Shown here: piece after piece, positions 51,367 through 60,351 of the stretch
How positions within the stretch are numbered: position 1 is the first letter of the stretch
Layout of the letters: each line of letters begins with the position of its first letter
Source of the DNA: Spirochaetales bacterium
GTDB taxonomy: Bacteria > Spirochaetota > Spirochaetia > Treponematales > Treponemataceae
Length of the DNA: 64,000 bases
NCBI GenBank assembly: GCA_029098225.1
Contig: JAQXNX010000010.1
Span: 365,721 to 429,720 of the forward strand
Reading direction: 5' to 3'
Translations under genes and position numbers: made by a program
Notes under the pieces: model-generated
Told to the model about the DNA's origin: nothing
Database searches by the model: none
The model's input: only the letters and a program-made list of their open reading frames with translations

Positions 51367-53094
51367 TTGTCTAAGAATCTGAGTTTGTTTTCTAGAGTTG
51401 GAAAAACTAAGATTATTCCTATTGGTTTAAAAATTCTTTTAATTTTTATTTCTATTATTTTTCTTTCTAATTTTGCTACTAATTTTATTTCCATTCAGTT
51501 TACTCAGCGCGAAATTATTAATTTAAATAATACGATTATGATTGAGCAGTTAAAAGAACTGTACAATAATGCTTCGAATCAGTTTCAGATATATCTTTAT
51601 TCCGGCAACGAAGAAGAAGGATTCAATTCTTTAATGAAAATGGCTGAATCAGGATTTTCTAAAAAGAACAGTCTTGCACTTGGAATTCAAAAAGACGGAA
51701 CTATAAAATTTTTTACCTGTAACAATCAGTCATATTTGAATGGCGAAAAAATATCTTCTTTTAGCGATACCTCTGCTTTAGAAAAACTTATTCAACAGCA
51801 GTCGATGGGAATAGAAGAAGGTTCAATTTCCTTCAATAATTCTGAAGGAGAATATTTTGGAGTTTATAAATTTCATGATGAATGGAATATGTTTATAATC
51901 CGTGCAGAACTCCGTTCAGATATTAAGAAGGAAAATAAACGAATTTATATTTATTCTTCAGTTTTAATTTTTATCTTAACTTTGTTTTTTGTAATCGTCG
52001 GATACGTTATTTTAAATAAAGAATTTTCTGTAATGCGCTCATTTACAGAAGATCTTATTCAGATGCAGGAAAAAAAGCAGCTTGATTTAATTGATATTTC
52101 TAAAGCGCCAAATGATGATGTTACTTACATGGCAGCTTCATTCAATTCTCTTTCTTCTCAGATAAATAATTTACTTGGAACGTTCCAGAAATTTGTTTCT
52201 AAAGATATTGTTGCAAAAGCTTATTCAGGAAAAAATGTAGGTTTGGAAGGAAGTCAGAGAGAATTAACAATGCTTTTTTCTGACGTAAAAAGCTTTACAT
52301 ATCGAACAGAAACATTAGGGAACGATATTATTGAAGTTTTAAATGTTCATTATAATCGCGTAATAAACAGAGTTCACCATAATAATGGAATTATTGGTTC
52401 AATTATCGGAGATGCAGTCCTTGCCATTTATGGAACCTTTGAAGCTAAAGAAGCAAAATCCTTAGAAGCTATAAAATCTGCATGGGAAATTACACAAGAA
52501 ACTCAGCGGCTTAGAGAAGAAATGGCAGACCGTCGCAAAGAAATAGAAAAAAACAGAAAGCTTACTGAATCTGAAGAAAAAGTATTTAAGGCAGTTTCTG
52601 TAGATGTTGGGGTTGGTATTGACGGCGGAAACGTTTTCTATGGAACAATTGGACGTAATGACAGTTCTGATCCTCGTCAGGCGCATATGGCAAATACTGT
52701 AATTGGAGATACAGTAAATTCTGCAAGCCGTCTTGAAGGGCTTACAAGAATTTATCACTTACCGGTTATTGTTTCTGAATATATAAAAGATGAAGTCAGT
52801 AAGAATTCTTCTCGTTATAAATTTTTTGAAATAGATACAGTTCAAGTTAAGGGAAAAACAAAAGGCAAAAAGATTTTCTTTCCGTTTGATTGTGAAGTTA
52901 TGGATAATTCGCTTATAGAAAAATATGAAACATTTGAAGAAGGCTTAAAATTATATTACGAAGGAAACTGGAGGTCTGCAAAAAAAATCTTTAAAAAAGC
53001 AGAGCTTGAAGTTACAGAGGTTTTCCTTGAAAGAATGGGAACAAAGAACGCACCAGAGAATTGGAGTGGAATATGGACAATGACAACAAAATAG
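51367..53094 (+). CDS. Membrane class III adenylate/guanylate cyclase
   Basis: The 575-residue protein has two membrane helices (about 18-38 and 195-218) bracketing an extracytoplasmic sensor. A HAMP-like linker and a class III cyclase domain (about 285-510) follow, with metal-binding Asp306 in LFSDVKSFT and Asp349 in IGDAVLAIYG, plus VNSASRLEGLTR supplying the transition-state Asn and Arg. A Lys/Glu-rich tail of about 60 residues ends the protein. The start is TTG at 51367, 6 bp after a TAGGAG that belongs to a repeat element. First gene of a four-gene operon. Confidence 0.9.
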   Translation: MSKNLSLFSRVGKTKIIPIGLKILLIFISIIFLSNFATNFISIQFTQREIINLNNTIMIEQLKELYNNASNQFQIYLYSGNEEEGFNSLMKMAESGFSKKNSLALGIQKDGTIKFFTCNNQSYLNGEKISSFSDTSALEKLIQQQSMGIEEGSISFNNSEGEYFGVYKFHDEWNMFIIRAELRSDIKKENKRIYIYSSVLIFILTLFFVIVGYVILNKEFSVMRSFTEDLIQMQEKKQLDLIDISKAPNDDVTYMAASFNSLSSQINNLLGTFQKFVSKDIVAKAYSGKNVGLEGSQRELTMLFSDVKSFTYRTETLGNDIIEVLNVHYNRVINRVHHNNGIIGSIIGDAVLAIYGTFEAKEAKSLEAIKSAWEITQETQRLREEMADRRKEIEKNRKLTESEEKVFKAVSVDVGVGIDGGNVFYGTIGRNDSSDPRQAHMANTVIGDTVNSASRLEGLTRIYHLPVIVSEYIKDEVSKNSSRYKFFEIDTVQVKGKTKGKKIFFPFDCEVMDNSLIEKYETFEEGLKLYYEGNWRSAKKIFKKAELEVTEVFLERMGTKNAPENWSGIWTMTTK

Positions 53095-54575
53095 ATAAGC
53101 TTGAAAAAGAAAATAAAATTCACAAAGAAGTATTACTTTTTTTGGGTGATGAACTTGAAAAAATTCATAAGACTTCCAGAAGTAAGAATTACAACATTGT
53201 AGAAGAATATGAAAAGACTCAGAAGAATCGTTCTCCGTTTGTCCTTCTTGTTCTGCTGGGATGTCTTCTTGGGGTTGTCTTAACTGCATTTATAATGCAG
53301 AAAGTTATTAATGTTCATGATAAAGAAATTGAAGTAAGCCTTACAGAATTTGATGATTTGAATTTGCGAAGTCTTTTAAATTCAGTTTCTTCGGTTCAGA
53401 CAAACTACGATAACGCTGTAAAGAATAAAGAAAAGCTTCAGATAGAATGGACATCTCAGCTGGAAGCAATTGAAACCGAAAAGGAAAATGAAATTTATGT
53501 AGTTGATTCTATGAAATTAAAAAATAGAAAAGATTACGAAAAAAGAATTCTTCAGATAAACGAAAATGCTCAGAATAAAAGAAAAAGTATAGATGAAGAA
53601 TTTAAGGTAAAAATTCAAAAGGCAGACCGCCAGATAGAAGAATATAAAAAACAGCTCGAGCGTTTTGATGAAAATCAGGTAAAGTCGGCAAGACAGAATG
53701 AACTCGCAGTAGATAGTAACAGACAGGTTCAGCAATTAGAAATTCAGAAAATCAGTAAGGAGTATGAAGAAAGAATTTCTGAACTGGAAGAGGCTTTGCA
53801 GGAGCTTCGCAAAAAAAATGCAGAAGATGTAAGAAATACTGCAAAAGAAGTTGCAGCTATTTATCAGGCGCGAATAGATTTACTTGATCCTGTTATAAAT
53901 GATCAGAAGGCTTCTGAAATTATTCAATCTGCTTCCGGTGTAAAAAAATTTAATGCTGAACAAATTGCAGAAAATAATGAAATTCAGGATGAAAGGTTTG
54001 TAGAATATTTGCAGGATTATCAGGAAATTTATGGAAAATATGAATATCTTGATAAAGCTGTTTCATCTGTTCCTCAAGAAAATTCCATTCCAAAATACGT
54101 AGCTTCTTCCAGAGCTTTAGTTGATGATATGAGCCAATCTTTTTCTGAAACAACAGTTTCTTATTATCAGGAAAAAAATCTGCTGGAAAGCGAAATTGAA
54201 AAATCAGAAAAAGAAAAACAGCTTCAGCAGGAAAAGTACGAAGCAGCTATTGAAAATTTAATGAATGTTGCAAAGACAAATGCTGTTATTCTGGATGCAA
54301 AAGAAATTACAGAAACAGAAATTGTAGATGAAGTTCCAATAGAAACTGTAAAAAAAGAAATTTTAATTTATGTTTCTCCTAAAGCGCGATATCTTATTAC
54401 AGAAAACGGAACCGATGCAGAATTTAAAGCAGATAAAGTTGTAAAAGGAAAAATAAAGCTTTCTGAGGAAGGAAAATATATTTTTGTCCAATCTCCAGAA
54501 AAAGACGGCTCATTTATTAATTTTAACATTTCGCAAGCACTTCCAGGTCTTTCTGTAAAGATTCTAAGCAAATAG
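53073..54575 (+). CDS. Single-span membrane protein with long coiled coil
   Basis: The 500-residue protein has a short charged cytosolic N-terminus, one transmembrane helix (about 54-75), then about 330 residues of Lys/Glu/Gln-rich coiled coil. A small beta domain forms the last 80 residues, with KEILIYVSPKARYLIT and the end GLSVKIL. I do not recognise a family. ATG 53073 follows GGAGTGGA and overlaps the cyclase end by 22 bp, so the two are translationally coupled. The coiled coil presumably spans the periplasm; a structural or scaffold role is inferred only. Confidence 0.7.
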   Translation: MDNDNKIDKLEKENKIHKEVLLFLGDELEKIHKTSRSKNYNIVEEYEKTQKNRSPFVLLVLLGCLLGVVLTAFIMQKVINVHDKEIEVSLTEFDDLNLRSLLNSVSSVQTNYDNAVKNKEKLQIEWTSQLEAIETEKENEIYVVDSMKLKNRKDYEKRILQINENAQNKRKSIDEEFKVKIQKADRQIEEYKKQLERFDENQVKSARQNELAVDSNRQVQQLEIQKISKEYEERISELEEALQELRKKNAEDVRNTAKEVAAIYQARIDLLDPVINDQKASEIIQSASGVKKFNAEQIAENNEIQDERFVEYLQDYQEIYGKYEYLDKAVSSVPQENSIPKYVASSRALVDDMSQSFSETTVSYYQEKNLLESEIEKSEKEKQLQQEKYEAAIENLMNVAKTNAVILDAKEITETEIVDEVPIETVKKEILIYVSPKARYLITENGTDAEFKADKVVKGKIKLSEEGKYIFVQSPEKDGSFINFNISQALPGLSVKILSK

Positions 54576-54601
54576 CACTTTTATGCCGATAATATAGCGA
54601 T

Positions 54602-56017
54602 ATGGAAGAAAATGATTTTGCTATACAACTTCAACAGTTGGTTTCTCAAAAAGTAGAATGGTATAACTCAGAAGCTTTGCAGGATTTGCTTGTAAAATAC
54701 AGACTTTTGCATACCTGCATTAAGAATTTGTATGATGTTCTGGTAAAACGTTCGATTATTGAGTCAGATCCTTATCGTCTGGACAAAAGAATTTCTGAAA
54801 TCAAGCTTCCACCTACAGATGTTTTTTCTGAAACAGATTTAGCAACAATATTTGGTGAACGTTTTTCTGATTACGAAACCATGCTGGATTATATTTGTAC
54901 ATATATGCGTTTTTCTGTTGAAGAATTAAATATGACAACAGTAAAAAAGCTTCTAGATTTTAACAAGGTTTTTGAATGGACAAATATTTCTTCTAATAAT
55001 CCAAAAATGAATACCCGTGCACTTGCAATTGCGCTTTCAAATGCAAGAAATGGTGCTCCTAGTGTTCTTCAAAGTATGATAAATGACAGTGTAAATAAGT
55101 GTCAGGGTGCTGTTGACGAAATAGATAAAAGCTTAAATGAATACGGACTTTTCTGGCGTGAATATTATAAGGCTCAGATAAGAAAAATGGTTTTTTCTAA
55201 TCCGGGCTTTAATAAAGAAAATGCAATGTCTTCTGCCGTAAACGAAATGACAGAAATTAAGAAAAACTTTGTTAAAGCTTTAGGAAAGACCATTCCTTTT
55301 TATAATGATCTAGTAAGCGAAATTATAGATGAAGATCTTGGAGCAAATAAAGATAAAAAGCAAGAAGCAGTTTTAAAAAAGCTTCAGCCTAAGGTACAGA
55401 AGAGTGTTCAGAAAAAAAATGAAGGTCCTTCTTCAAAAGATTTATTAATTACAACAGTTATTTCTCTTGCTGGCTGTGCACCAACTCTTTCTCAACTTCG
55501 CGCTAAGCTTTCAGAAAATTTTAATCTGCTTTTTGAAAAGAAAAAAAACTTTCTTGCAAAACTGTTTGATGCTCTTAAAAAAGCATTGAATATAAAAGAA
55601 AAGGAAAGAATTGTTCTTGTAAAAATAAAAGATCCAAAAACTGGCGGCGAACGGATGGAAAAGCTTTCGGTTATAAGTTTTATGCTTGATATTGGAAAAA
55701 AAGAAAAAATTTATAATGGAATTGCAACAAAAGGCCCTGAATATTCTAAAATAGAAAGTTGTAACGAAGACGTTATTCTGAGTTTTGTTAACAAACAGCT
55801 TTCAGAAATTCAATCTATATTTACAAAGATAAATTCTCTGGATGCTCATTTTAAAAATTATGTAGAAGCTTCACTAAAAGCTAAAGTAAAAGGAATGCAG
55901 ATTGAACTTTCTGCTTTAAGGAATTCAATCGTAAACACCAACAAAAAAAGGGGTGAGTATATTTCTTTTAAAGAAGAGACTGAGCAGATGCAGAAGCTGG
56001 GGATTACCGATGAGTAA
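54602..56017 (+). CDS. Cytosolic protein of unknown function in the cyclase operon
   Basis: The 471-residue protein lacks a signal or membrane segment. It is mostly helical, with conserved-looking WYNSEALQDLLVKYRLLH at the start, a Lys-rich middle (about 255-290) and an Asp/Lys beta-rich patch ERIVLVKIKDPKTGGERMEKL (about 340-360). No known motif is seen. It lies 26 bp after the coiled-coil gene, and its 3' end overlaps the OppA-like gene by 8 bp. I suspect a treponeme-specific protein that acts with the cyclase, based only on operon position. Confidence 0.65.
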   Translation: MEENDFAIQLQQLVSQKVEWYNSEALQDLLVKYRLLHTCIKNLYDVLVKRSIIESDPYRLDKRISEIKLPPTDVFSETDLATIFGERFSDYETMLDYICTYMRFSVEELNMTTVKKLLDFNKVFEWTNISSNNPKMNTRALAIALSNARNGAPSVLQSMINDSVNKCQGAVDEIDKSLNEYGLFWREYYKAQIRKMVFSNPGFNKENAMSSAVNEMTEIKKNFVKALGKTIPFYNDLVSEIIDEDLGANKDKKQEAVLKKLQPKVQKSVQKKNEGPSSKDLLITTVISLAGCAPTLSQLRAKLSENFNLLFEKKKNFLAKLFDALKKALNIKEKERIVLVKIKDPKTGGERMEKLSVISFMLDIGKKEKIYNGIATKGPEYSKIESCNEDVILSFVNKQLSEIQSIFTKINSLDAHFKNYVEASLKAKVKGMQIELSALRNSIVNTNKKRGEYISFKEETEQMQKLGITDE

Positions 56018-57683
56018 AAAAATTCTTTCTATTCTTTTTTTGTTCTGTGTAGCCGGAATATTCAATAATATTTTTGCGCAGGATTTACAGAATAATAATT
56101 TTGATTCAATAGACTTTAATGACGCCGTAGAGGATGTTGTTGATTCTGAATTTTATGACAGTTATTTGTCGCAATTTGACAGAGCAAAAACACTTATAAT
56201 TGTTGAGCCTGTAAGGCAGCACGAGATGAATCCTCAGATTACACAATATTCAAATGATTCTTTTTTGCTTTCTTCTTTATATGAAGGGCTTTTTAGTTAT
56301 AACCCGATTACTCTTGAACCCGAATTTGCGATTGCAGAAACTTACAAGCTTTCCAGGGATAAAAAACGCTGTCAGATAAGTCTTAGAAAGAATGCAAAAT
56401 TCAGCAATGGAAAACCAATAAATTCGCAGGCAGTAAGACAATCTTTTTTAATGCTGCTTTCTGAACCGGAAGCTCCTTACAGTTCTATGCTTGATATAAT
56501 TGAAGGTGCGCAGGATTTTAGAATGGGAAAAGGTTCTGCAGATAATGTAGGAATTTTTTGCCTGGATGAAAATACAATTTCAATTCATCTGAATTCTCCG
56601 GCAAATTATCTTCCAAGCGTTTTGTGTCATACTTCTTTTGTAATAGTGAGTACTGAACCTTTTGTTTATAGTGGCGCTTATGAACTGGAAGATATAGATT
56701 CCAACTGTTATTTCTTAAAGAAAAATCCTGAATACTGGGATAAAGAGAATACAGTTATGGAAAAGATTATTTTCTGGCAATCTGATGATAAGGCAGAAAA
56801 TGCTTACATGATGAATATTGGTTTTGCAGACTGGGTTACAAGCGATATAGATTTGAATCTTACAATTAATAAAAAGCTTACCCAGATTAATCCTGAATTT
56901 GCAACACAGTTTTTGTTTTTCAGAAATTCTGAAAAAAAATATACAAAATCAAAGGCAAAGTCTGTTTGGGATTATCAGGAATTCCGTAATGCAGTTTTAG
57001 AAGCTTTGCCATGGGAAAATTTTAGAAAAGATTCTTATGTTGCGGCTACAACTTTAGTTTATCCTCTTATAGGTTATCCGGCAGTGGAAGGTTTTTCTTA
57101 TACCGATGAACTGGAAGCAAAAAAGCTTATGGATGAAGCCCGAAAAAAATATAAAATTTCTGCCGAAGAGAAAATTCCTCTTAAAATTCAACTTCCAAAG
57201 AATGTTTTATCTAAAGAAAATATAGATGAATTATTAAAGGCCCTTGAGCCGCTTGGAATTGATGTGAACATTGAGGAAATATCTTCGTATAACTATATTC
57301 AGAGTATGCGCAGTTCTGATGCAGATATTTTCTGTTATACATGGATAGGCGATTTTGCAGATCCTCTTGCCTTCCTTGAACTTTTTAGAAGTAATTCTAC
57401 ATTGAATGATTCGGGGTATTCAGATAAAGAATTTGATTCCTTAATTGAAAAAGCTGCTTATGTAAATACTCAGGAAAGATATGAACTTTTAGCTAAGGCA
57501 GAAACACGACTTTTGGATAGCGGCTATATAATTCCTATTTGTCATCCGGTTTCTTTTAATGTTTTGAATTTATCTTGTCTTGGCGGCTGGATAAACAATG
57601 CATTTGATTATCATCCTTTAAAATATATTTACAGAAAGCCGAATTCTGGTTTTGATGGAATTGTAGTGAATCTGGAAAAGTAA
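56010..57683 (+). CDS. OppA-family (SBP_bac_5) peptide-binding protein
   Basis: The 557-residue exported protein starts with a signal peptide (MSKKILSILFLFCVAGIF...FAQD) lacking a lipobox. The mature part has the SBP_bac_5 order: SLYEGLFSYNPITLEPEFAIAETY, LRKNAKFSNGKPINSQAVRQSF, and FCYTWIGDFADPLAFLELF near the end. No permease or ATPase genes follow. Placement after a cyclase gene with an extracytoplasmic sensor suggests a ligand-sensing rather than transport role (inference). ATG 56010 overlaps the preceding stop by 8 bp; a longer frame is out of context. Confidence 0.87.
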   Translation: MSKKILSILFLFCVAGIFNNIFAQDLQNNNFDSIDFNDAVEDVVDSEFYDSYLSQFDRAKTLIIVEPVRQHEMNPQITQYSNDSFLLSSLYEGLFSYNPITLEPEFAIAETYKLSRDKKRCQISLRKNAKFSNGKPINSQAVRQSFLMLLSEPEAPYSSMLDIIEGAQDFRMGKGSADNVGIFCLDENTISIHLNSPANYLPSVLCHTSFVIVSTEPFVYSGAYELEDIDSNCYFLKKNPEYWDKENTVMEKIIFWQSDDKAENAYMMNIGFADWVTSDIDLNLTINKKLTQINPEFATQFLFFRNSEKKYTKSKAKSVWDYQEFRNAVLEALPWENFRKDSYVAATTLVYPLIGYPAVEGFSYTDELEAKKLMDEARKKYKISAEEKIPLKIQLPKNVLSKENIDELLKALEPLGIDVNIEEISSYNYIQSMRSSDADIFCYTWIGDFADPLAFLELFRSNSTLNDSGYSDKEFDSLIEKAAYVNTQERYELLAKAETRLLDSGYIIPICHPVSFNVLNLSCLGGWINNAFDYHPLKYIYRKPNSGFDGIVVNLEK

Positions 57684-57785
57684 AACAGAATTTATGAATA
57701 TTTAAATTTACAGATATACTTTTGCGCTGAACTGAATATTTAATAAATTATGATTTTATAAAATGCATCACTAATATTTGGGTTA

Positions 57786-57814
57786 TTGTGATGAATGTTG
57801 ATTTATGCTATAAC
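57786..57814 (+). promoter_or_regulatory. Promoter of purE
   Basis: TTGTGA (57786-57791), a 17-bp spacer and TATAAC (57809-57814). The predicted transcription start seven bases on is the A of the purE ATG at 57821. Confidence 0.6.
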
Positions 57815-57820
57815 TCTTTT

Positions 57821-58315
57821 ATGAAAGTTGCAATTTTTTTCGGTTCAGCGTCTGATAAAGACACTATGAAAAAGGCTGCCGATGTTCTTACAGAATTCGG
57901 TGTTGACTATAAGGCATATATCATTTCTGCTCATCGTGCCGGAGCATTACTTAAGCAGACAGTAGAACAGGTAGAAAAAGACGGATGTCAGGTAATTATT
58001 GCGGGTGCAGGTCTTGCAGCTGCGCTTCCTGGCGTAATTGCAGGTATTACAACTCTTCCTGTAATTGGTGTTCCGCTTGAATGTGTAAGCGAAAAATCTA
58101 ACGGGCTTGGCGGAATGGATGCTCTTTTGAGTATTGTTCAAATGCCTCCTCAGATTCCGGTTGCAACAGTTGGAATTAATTCTGCTAAGAATGCAGCTTA
58201 TCTTGCGTTGCAGATCCTTGCACTTAATGACAAAGAACTTTCACAGAAATTAAAAGACTTTAGAAAAAAACTGGCAGATAATGCTGCAGCTACAGGACTG
58301 GATGTTAAGTTCTAG
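57821..58315 (+). CDS. purE: N5-carboxyaminoimidazole ribonucleotide mutase / AIR carboxylase PurE
   Basis: The 164-residue purine biosynthesis enzyme has FFGSASDKDTM at the phosphate loop, ISAHRAG with catalytic His38, and IAGAGLAAALPGV (61-72). Most class I PurE sequences have His in the GAGGAAHLPG loop; here position 68 is Ala. The rest (LPVIGVPL, LLSIVQMP, VATVGI) is class I-like, unlike the class II enzyme of T. denticola, so the substrate form (N5-CAIR or AIR plus CO2) is uncertain. ATG 57821 is preferred to a frame starting 33 bp upstream. purM follows after 102 bp containing a GC-rich repeat. Confidence 0.9.
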   Translation: MKVAIFFGSASDKDTMKKAADVLTEFGVDYKAYIISAHRAGALLKQTVEQVEKDGCQVIIAGAGLAAALPGVIAGITTLPVIGVPLECVSEKSNGLGGMDALLSIVQMPPQIPVATVGINSAKNAAYLALQILALNDKELSQKLKDFRKKLADNAAATGLDVKF

Positions 58316-58317
58316 CA

Positions 58318-58395
58318 GGCGTTGCGGGCGGCGATTGAGCCCGCAGAGAGGGTAGCGAGCAACAACGTGCGAGCGCAGGGGGATGCTTCCCCCTC
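58318..58395 (+). repeat. GC-rich palindromic repeat, intergenic copy (purE-purM)
   Basis: This GC-rich 78-bp element contains GCGGGC/GCCCGC (58324-58344) and AGGGGGA-tgc-TTCCCCCT (58377-58394) hairpins. Its blocks GGCGTTGCGGG, CCCGC, GAGAGGGTAG, CAAC, GCAGGGGGA and CTTCCCCCT appear in the same order, on the opposite strand, in the epimerase gene at 62500-62590. It ends just upstream of the purM ribosome binding site TAGGAG. Confidence 0.85.
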
Positions 58396-58417
58396 TTAAA
58401 TACATAGGAGTAAAAAC

Positions 58418-59512
58418 ATGGCAAGTTACAAAGAATCTGGTGTAGATGTAGAAGAAGGTTATCGCGCTGTAGATAAGTATAAGGAACACGCAAAAAGAAC
58501 TGCAATTCCTGGACTTTTAACAGGACTTGGAAGTTTTAACGGAATGTTTGAAATTCCAAAGGGATACAAAAATCCTGTAATGGTAAGTGGAACTGATGGT
58601 GTTGGTACCAAGCTCGACATTGCTTTTCAGATGAAAAAATACGACACAGTTGGAATTGATTGTGTTGCAATGAGTGTAAACGATATTCTTTGTTCCGGAG
58701 TTCAGCCTTTATTCTTTCTTGATTATGTTGCCTGCGGAAAGCTTGAAGCTGAAGTTGCTGCCGATTTAGTTAAAGGAGTTGCAGACGGTTGTGTAGAAAC
58801 TGGTTGCGCTCTTCTTGGTGGCGAAACTGCAGAAATGCCAGGATTCTACGATGTTGGAAAATACGATCTTGCCGGCTTTGGTGTTGGTGTTGGCGAAAAG
58901 AAAGAAATGATTACCGGCGAAGATATTCGTGAAGGTGATGTTCTTATTGGTTTGTCTTCTACAGGAGTTCACTCAAACGGCTTTAGTCTTGTTCGCAAGC
59001 TTGTTTCTGATTTTAATGATCCTTTTGTAATTGATGGAAAAGATACTGGCAAAACTATTGGCGAAGTTTTATTAACTCCAACACGTATTTATGTTAAGCC
59101 GGTTATGGAAGTTCTTGGAAAATACAGAAAAGCTGTTCATGGTATGGTTCATATTACCGGCGGCGGATTCTATGAAAATATTCCTAGAATGTATCCAAAA
59201 GCAAAAGACGGCAAAAAGCAGTTGATTTCTGTTATCAAGCGCGACAGCTGGGATATTCCTCCAGTATTTGGTGAACTTATCCGCCGAGGTGCAGATTTAG
59301 ACACTATTTATAACACATTCAATATGGGAATTGGTTTTGTTCTTGCAGTTAATTCAAAAGAAGCTGATTCTGTGCTTGAAATGTTTAATAAAAATGCCTC
59401 TAAGTATCACAGAGATTCCTGTCCTGACATGAAAGCATATAAGATTGGTCATGTTGAATATGCAAAAGACAAGGTAAACGGTCAGAAAGACGCCGTTATT
59501 TTTGCTGACTAA
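58418..59512 (+). CDS. purM: Phosphoribosylformylglycinamidine cyclo-ligase (AIR synthetase)
   Basis: The 364-residue enzyme closes FGAM to AIR with ATP. Diagnostic motifs are SGTDGVGTKLDIAF, DCVAMSVNDILCSGVQPLFFLDY, LGGETAEMPGFY and IGLSSTGVHSNGFSLVRKL, with HITGGGFYENIPR in the second half. Length is normal. TAGGAG lies 10 bp before the ATG. It probably shares the purE promoter, with a palindromic repeat between. A strong terminator follows. Confidence 0.95.
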   Translation: MASYKESGVDVEEGYRAVDKYKEHAKRTAIPGLLTGLGSFNGMFEIPKGYKNPVMVSGTDGVGTKLDIAFQMKKYDTVGIDCVAMSVNDILCSGVQPLFFLDYVACGKLEAEVAADLVKGVADGCVETGCALLGGETAEMPGFYDVGKYDLAGFGVGVGEKKEMITGEDIREGDVLIGLSSTGVHSNGFSLVRKLVSDFNDPFVIDGKDTGKTIGEVLLTPTRIYVKPVMEVLGKYRKAVHGMVHITGGGFYENIPRMYPKAKDGKKQLISVIKRDSWDIPPVFGELIRRGADLDTIYNTFNMGIGFVLAVNSKEADSVLEMFNKNASKYHRDSCPDMKAYKIGHVEYAKDKVNGQKDAVIFAD

Positions 59513-59538
59513 AAATAATTCTTTGAATTATAGAAGAG

Positions 59539-59577
59539 CAGGGCAGATGAAATGTTATTTATCTGCCCTGTTTTTTT
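59539..59577 (+). terminator. Terminator of purM
   Basis: A 10-bp perfect stem CAGGGCAGAT (59539-59548) / ATCTGCCCTG (59561-59570) is followed by seven T. It ends the purE-purM transcript and faces the convergent rsuA gene. Confidence 0.9.
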
Positions 59578-59593
59578 GTAAGTAATTGTATTA

Positions 59594-60337
59594 TCAGCCT
59601 AGTAATTCAAGTTCATCTTCAGAAAGAGCCCTGTATTCACCAGTTGCAAGAGATTCATCCAGTTTTAATGCGCCAATAGAAATTCGCTTTAAGTAAACTA
59701 CCTTATTTCCAACCGCTGCAAACATTCTTTTTACCTGATGATATTTTCCTTCAAAAATAGTAAGAAGCGCAGTCTTTTCATTTATCCATTGAATTTTTGC
59801 ATTTTCTGCTTTAAAGGCTTCTTCATTTCCTTCCGCAGGAACTTCTATACCGCTTTCAAATTTTTTTGTAATTTCTTTTTGCGATTCTTCTGCTTCTGAA
59901 TGTTCAAGCTCGCAGTAATAAGTTTTATCAATATGAGATTTTGGAGAAATGAGACGATGAGTCAATTCACCATCAGTTGTAAAAATCAGCAAGCCTTCTG
60001 TATCTAAATCCAGACGGCCGACAATATGAAGCTTTTCCTGAAGATACGGCGTTCTTAAATCTTCATCAAGTAAATCAAAAACAGTTGAATGTTCGCCGTC
60101 TTTTGAACTGCAGACATACCCTGCTTTTTTATTCATCATGAGATAATAGTTTTCTTCAAAAGAGATTTTTTCTCCATTAAAAAAGACATTGTCATTTTTA
60201 ACATCAATTTGAAAAGAAGAATCAAAAACCCTTGAATTATTTACAAAAACTTCCTGCTGACGTAAAAGTTTTTTTACATCCTTTCTGGAACCAAAACCTT
60301 TACGGGCAAGAAGTTTATCGAGTCTTTCTTTAGCCAT
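59594..60337 (-). CDS. rsuA: RsuA-family pseudouridine synthase
   Basis: The 247-residue protein has an N-terminal S4 RNA-binding domain (about 1-60, RLDKLLARKGFGSRKDVKKL) and a catalytic domain with GRLDLDTEGLL (catalytic Asp110), KTYYCEL and GKYHQVKRMFAAVG. This order fits RsuA/RluB/E/F small-subunit-type synthases; 16S position 516 is the RsuA target, but RluE/F-like targets cannot be excluded. It begins 14 bp after the citrate synthase stop, so the two are probably co-transcribed. Confidence 0.88.
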   Translation of the reverse strand: MAKERLDKLLARKGFGSRKDVKKLLRQQEVFVNNSRVFDSSFQIDVKNDNVFFNGEKISFEENYYLMMNKKAGYVCSSKDGEHSTVFDLLDEDLRTPYLQEKLHIVGRLDLDTEGLLIFTTDGELTHRLISPKSHIDKTYYCELEHSEAEESQKEITKKFESGIEVPAEGNEEAFKAENAKIQWINEKTALLTIFEGKYHQVKRMFAAVGNKVVYLKRISIGALKLDESLATGEYRALSEDELELLG

Positions 60338-60351
60338 TAATTGCTCAATAA

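Noticed and set aside
51126..51374. An 82-codon frame reading FCFAKIAKQNISS twice
   Set aside because: It is translation of the tandem hairpin repeat, has no ribosome binding site and runs into the cyclase start.
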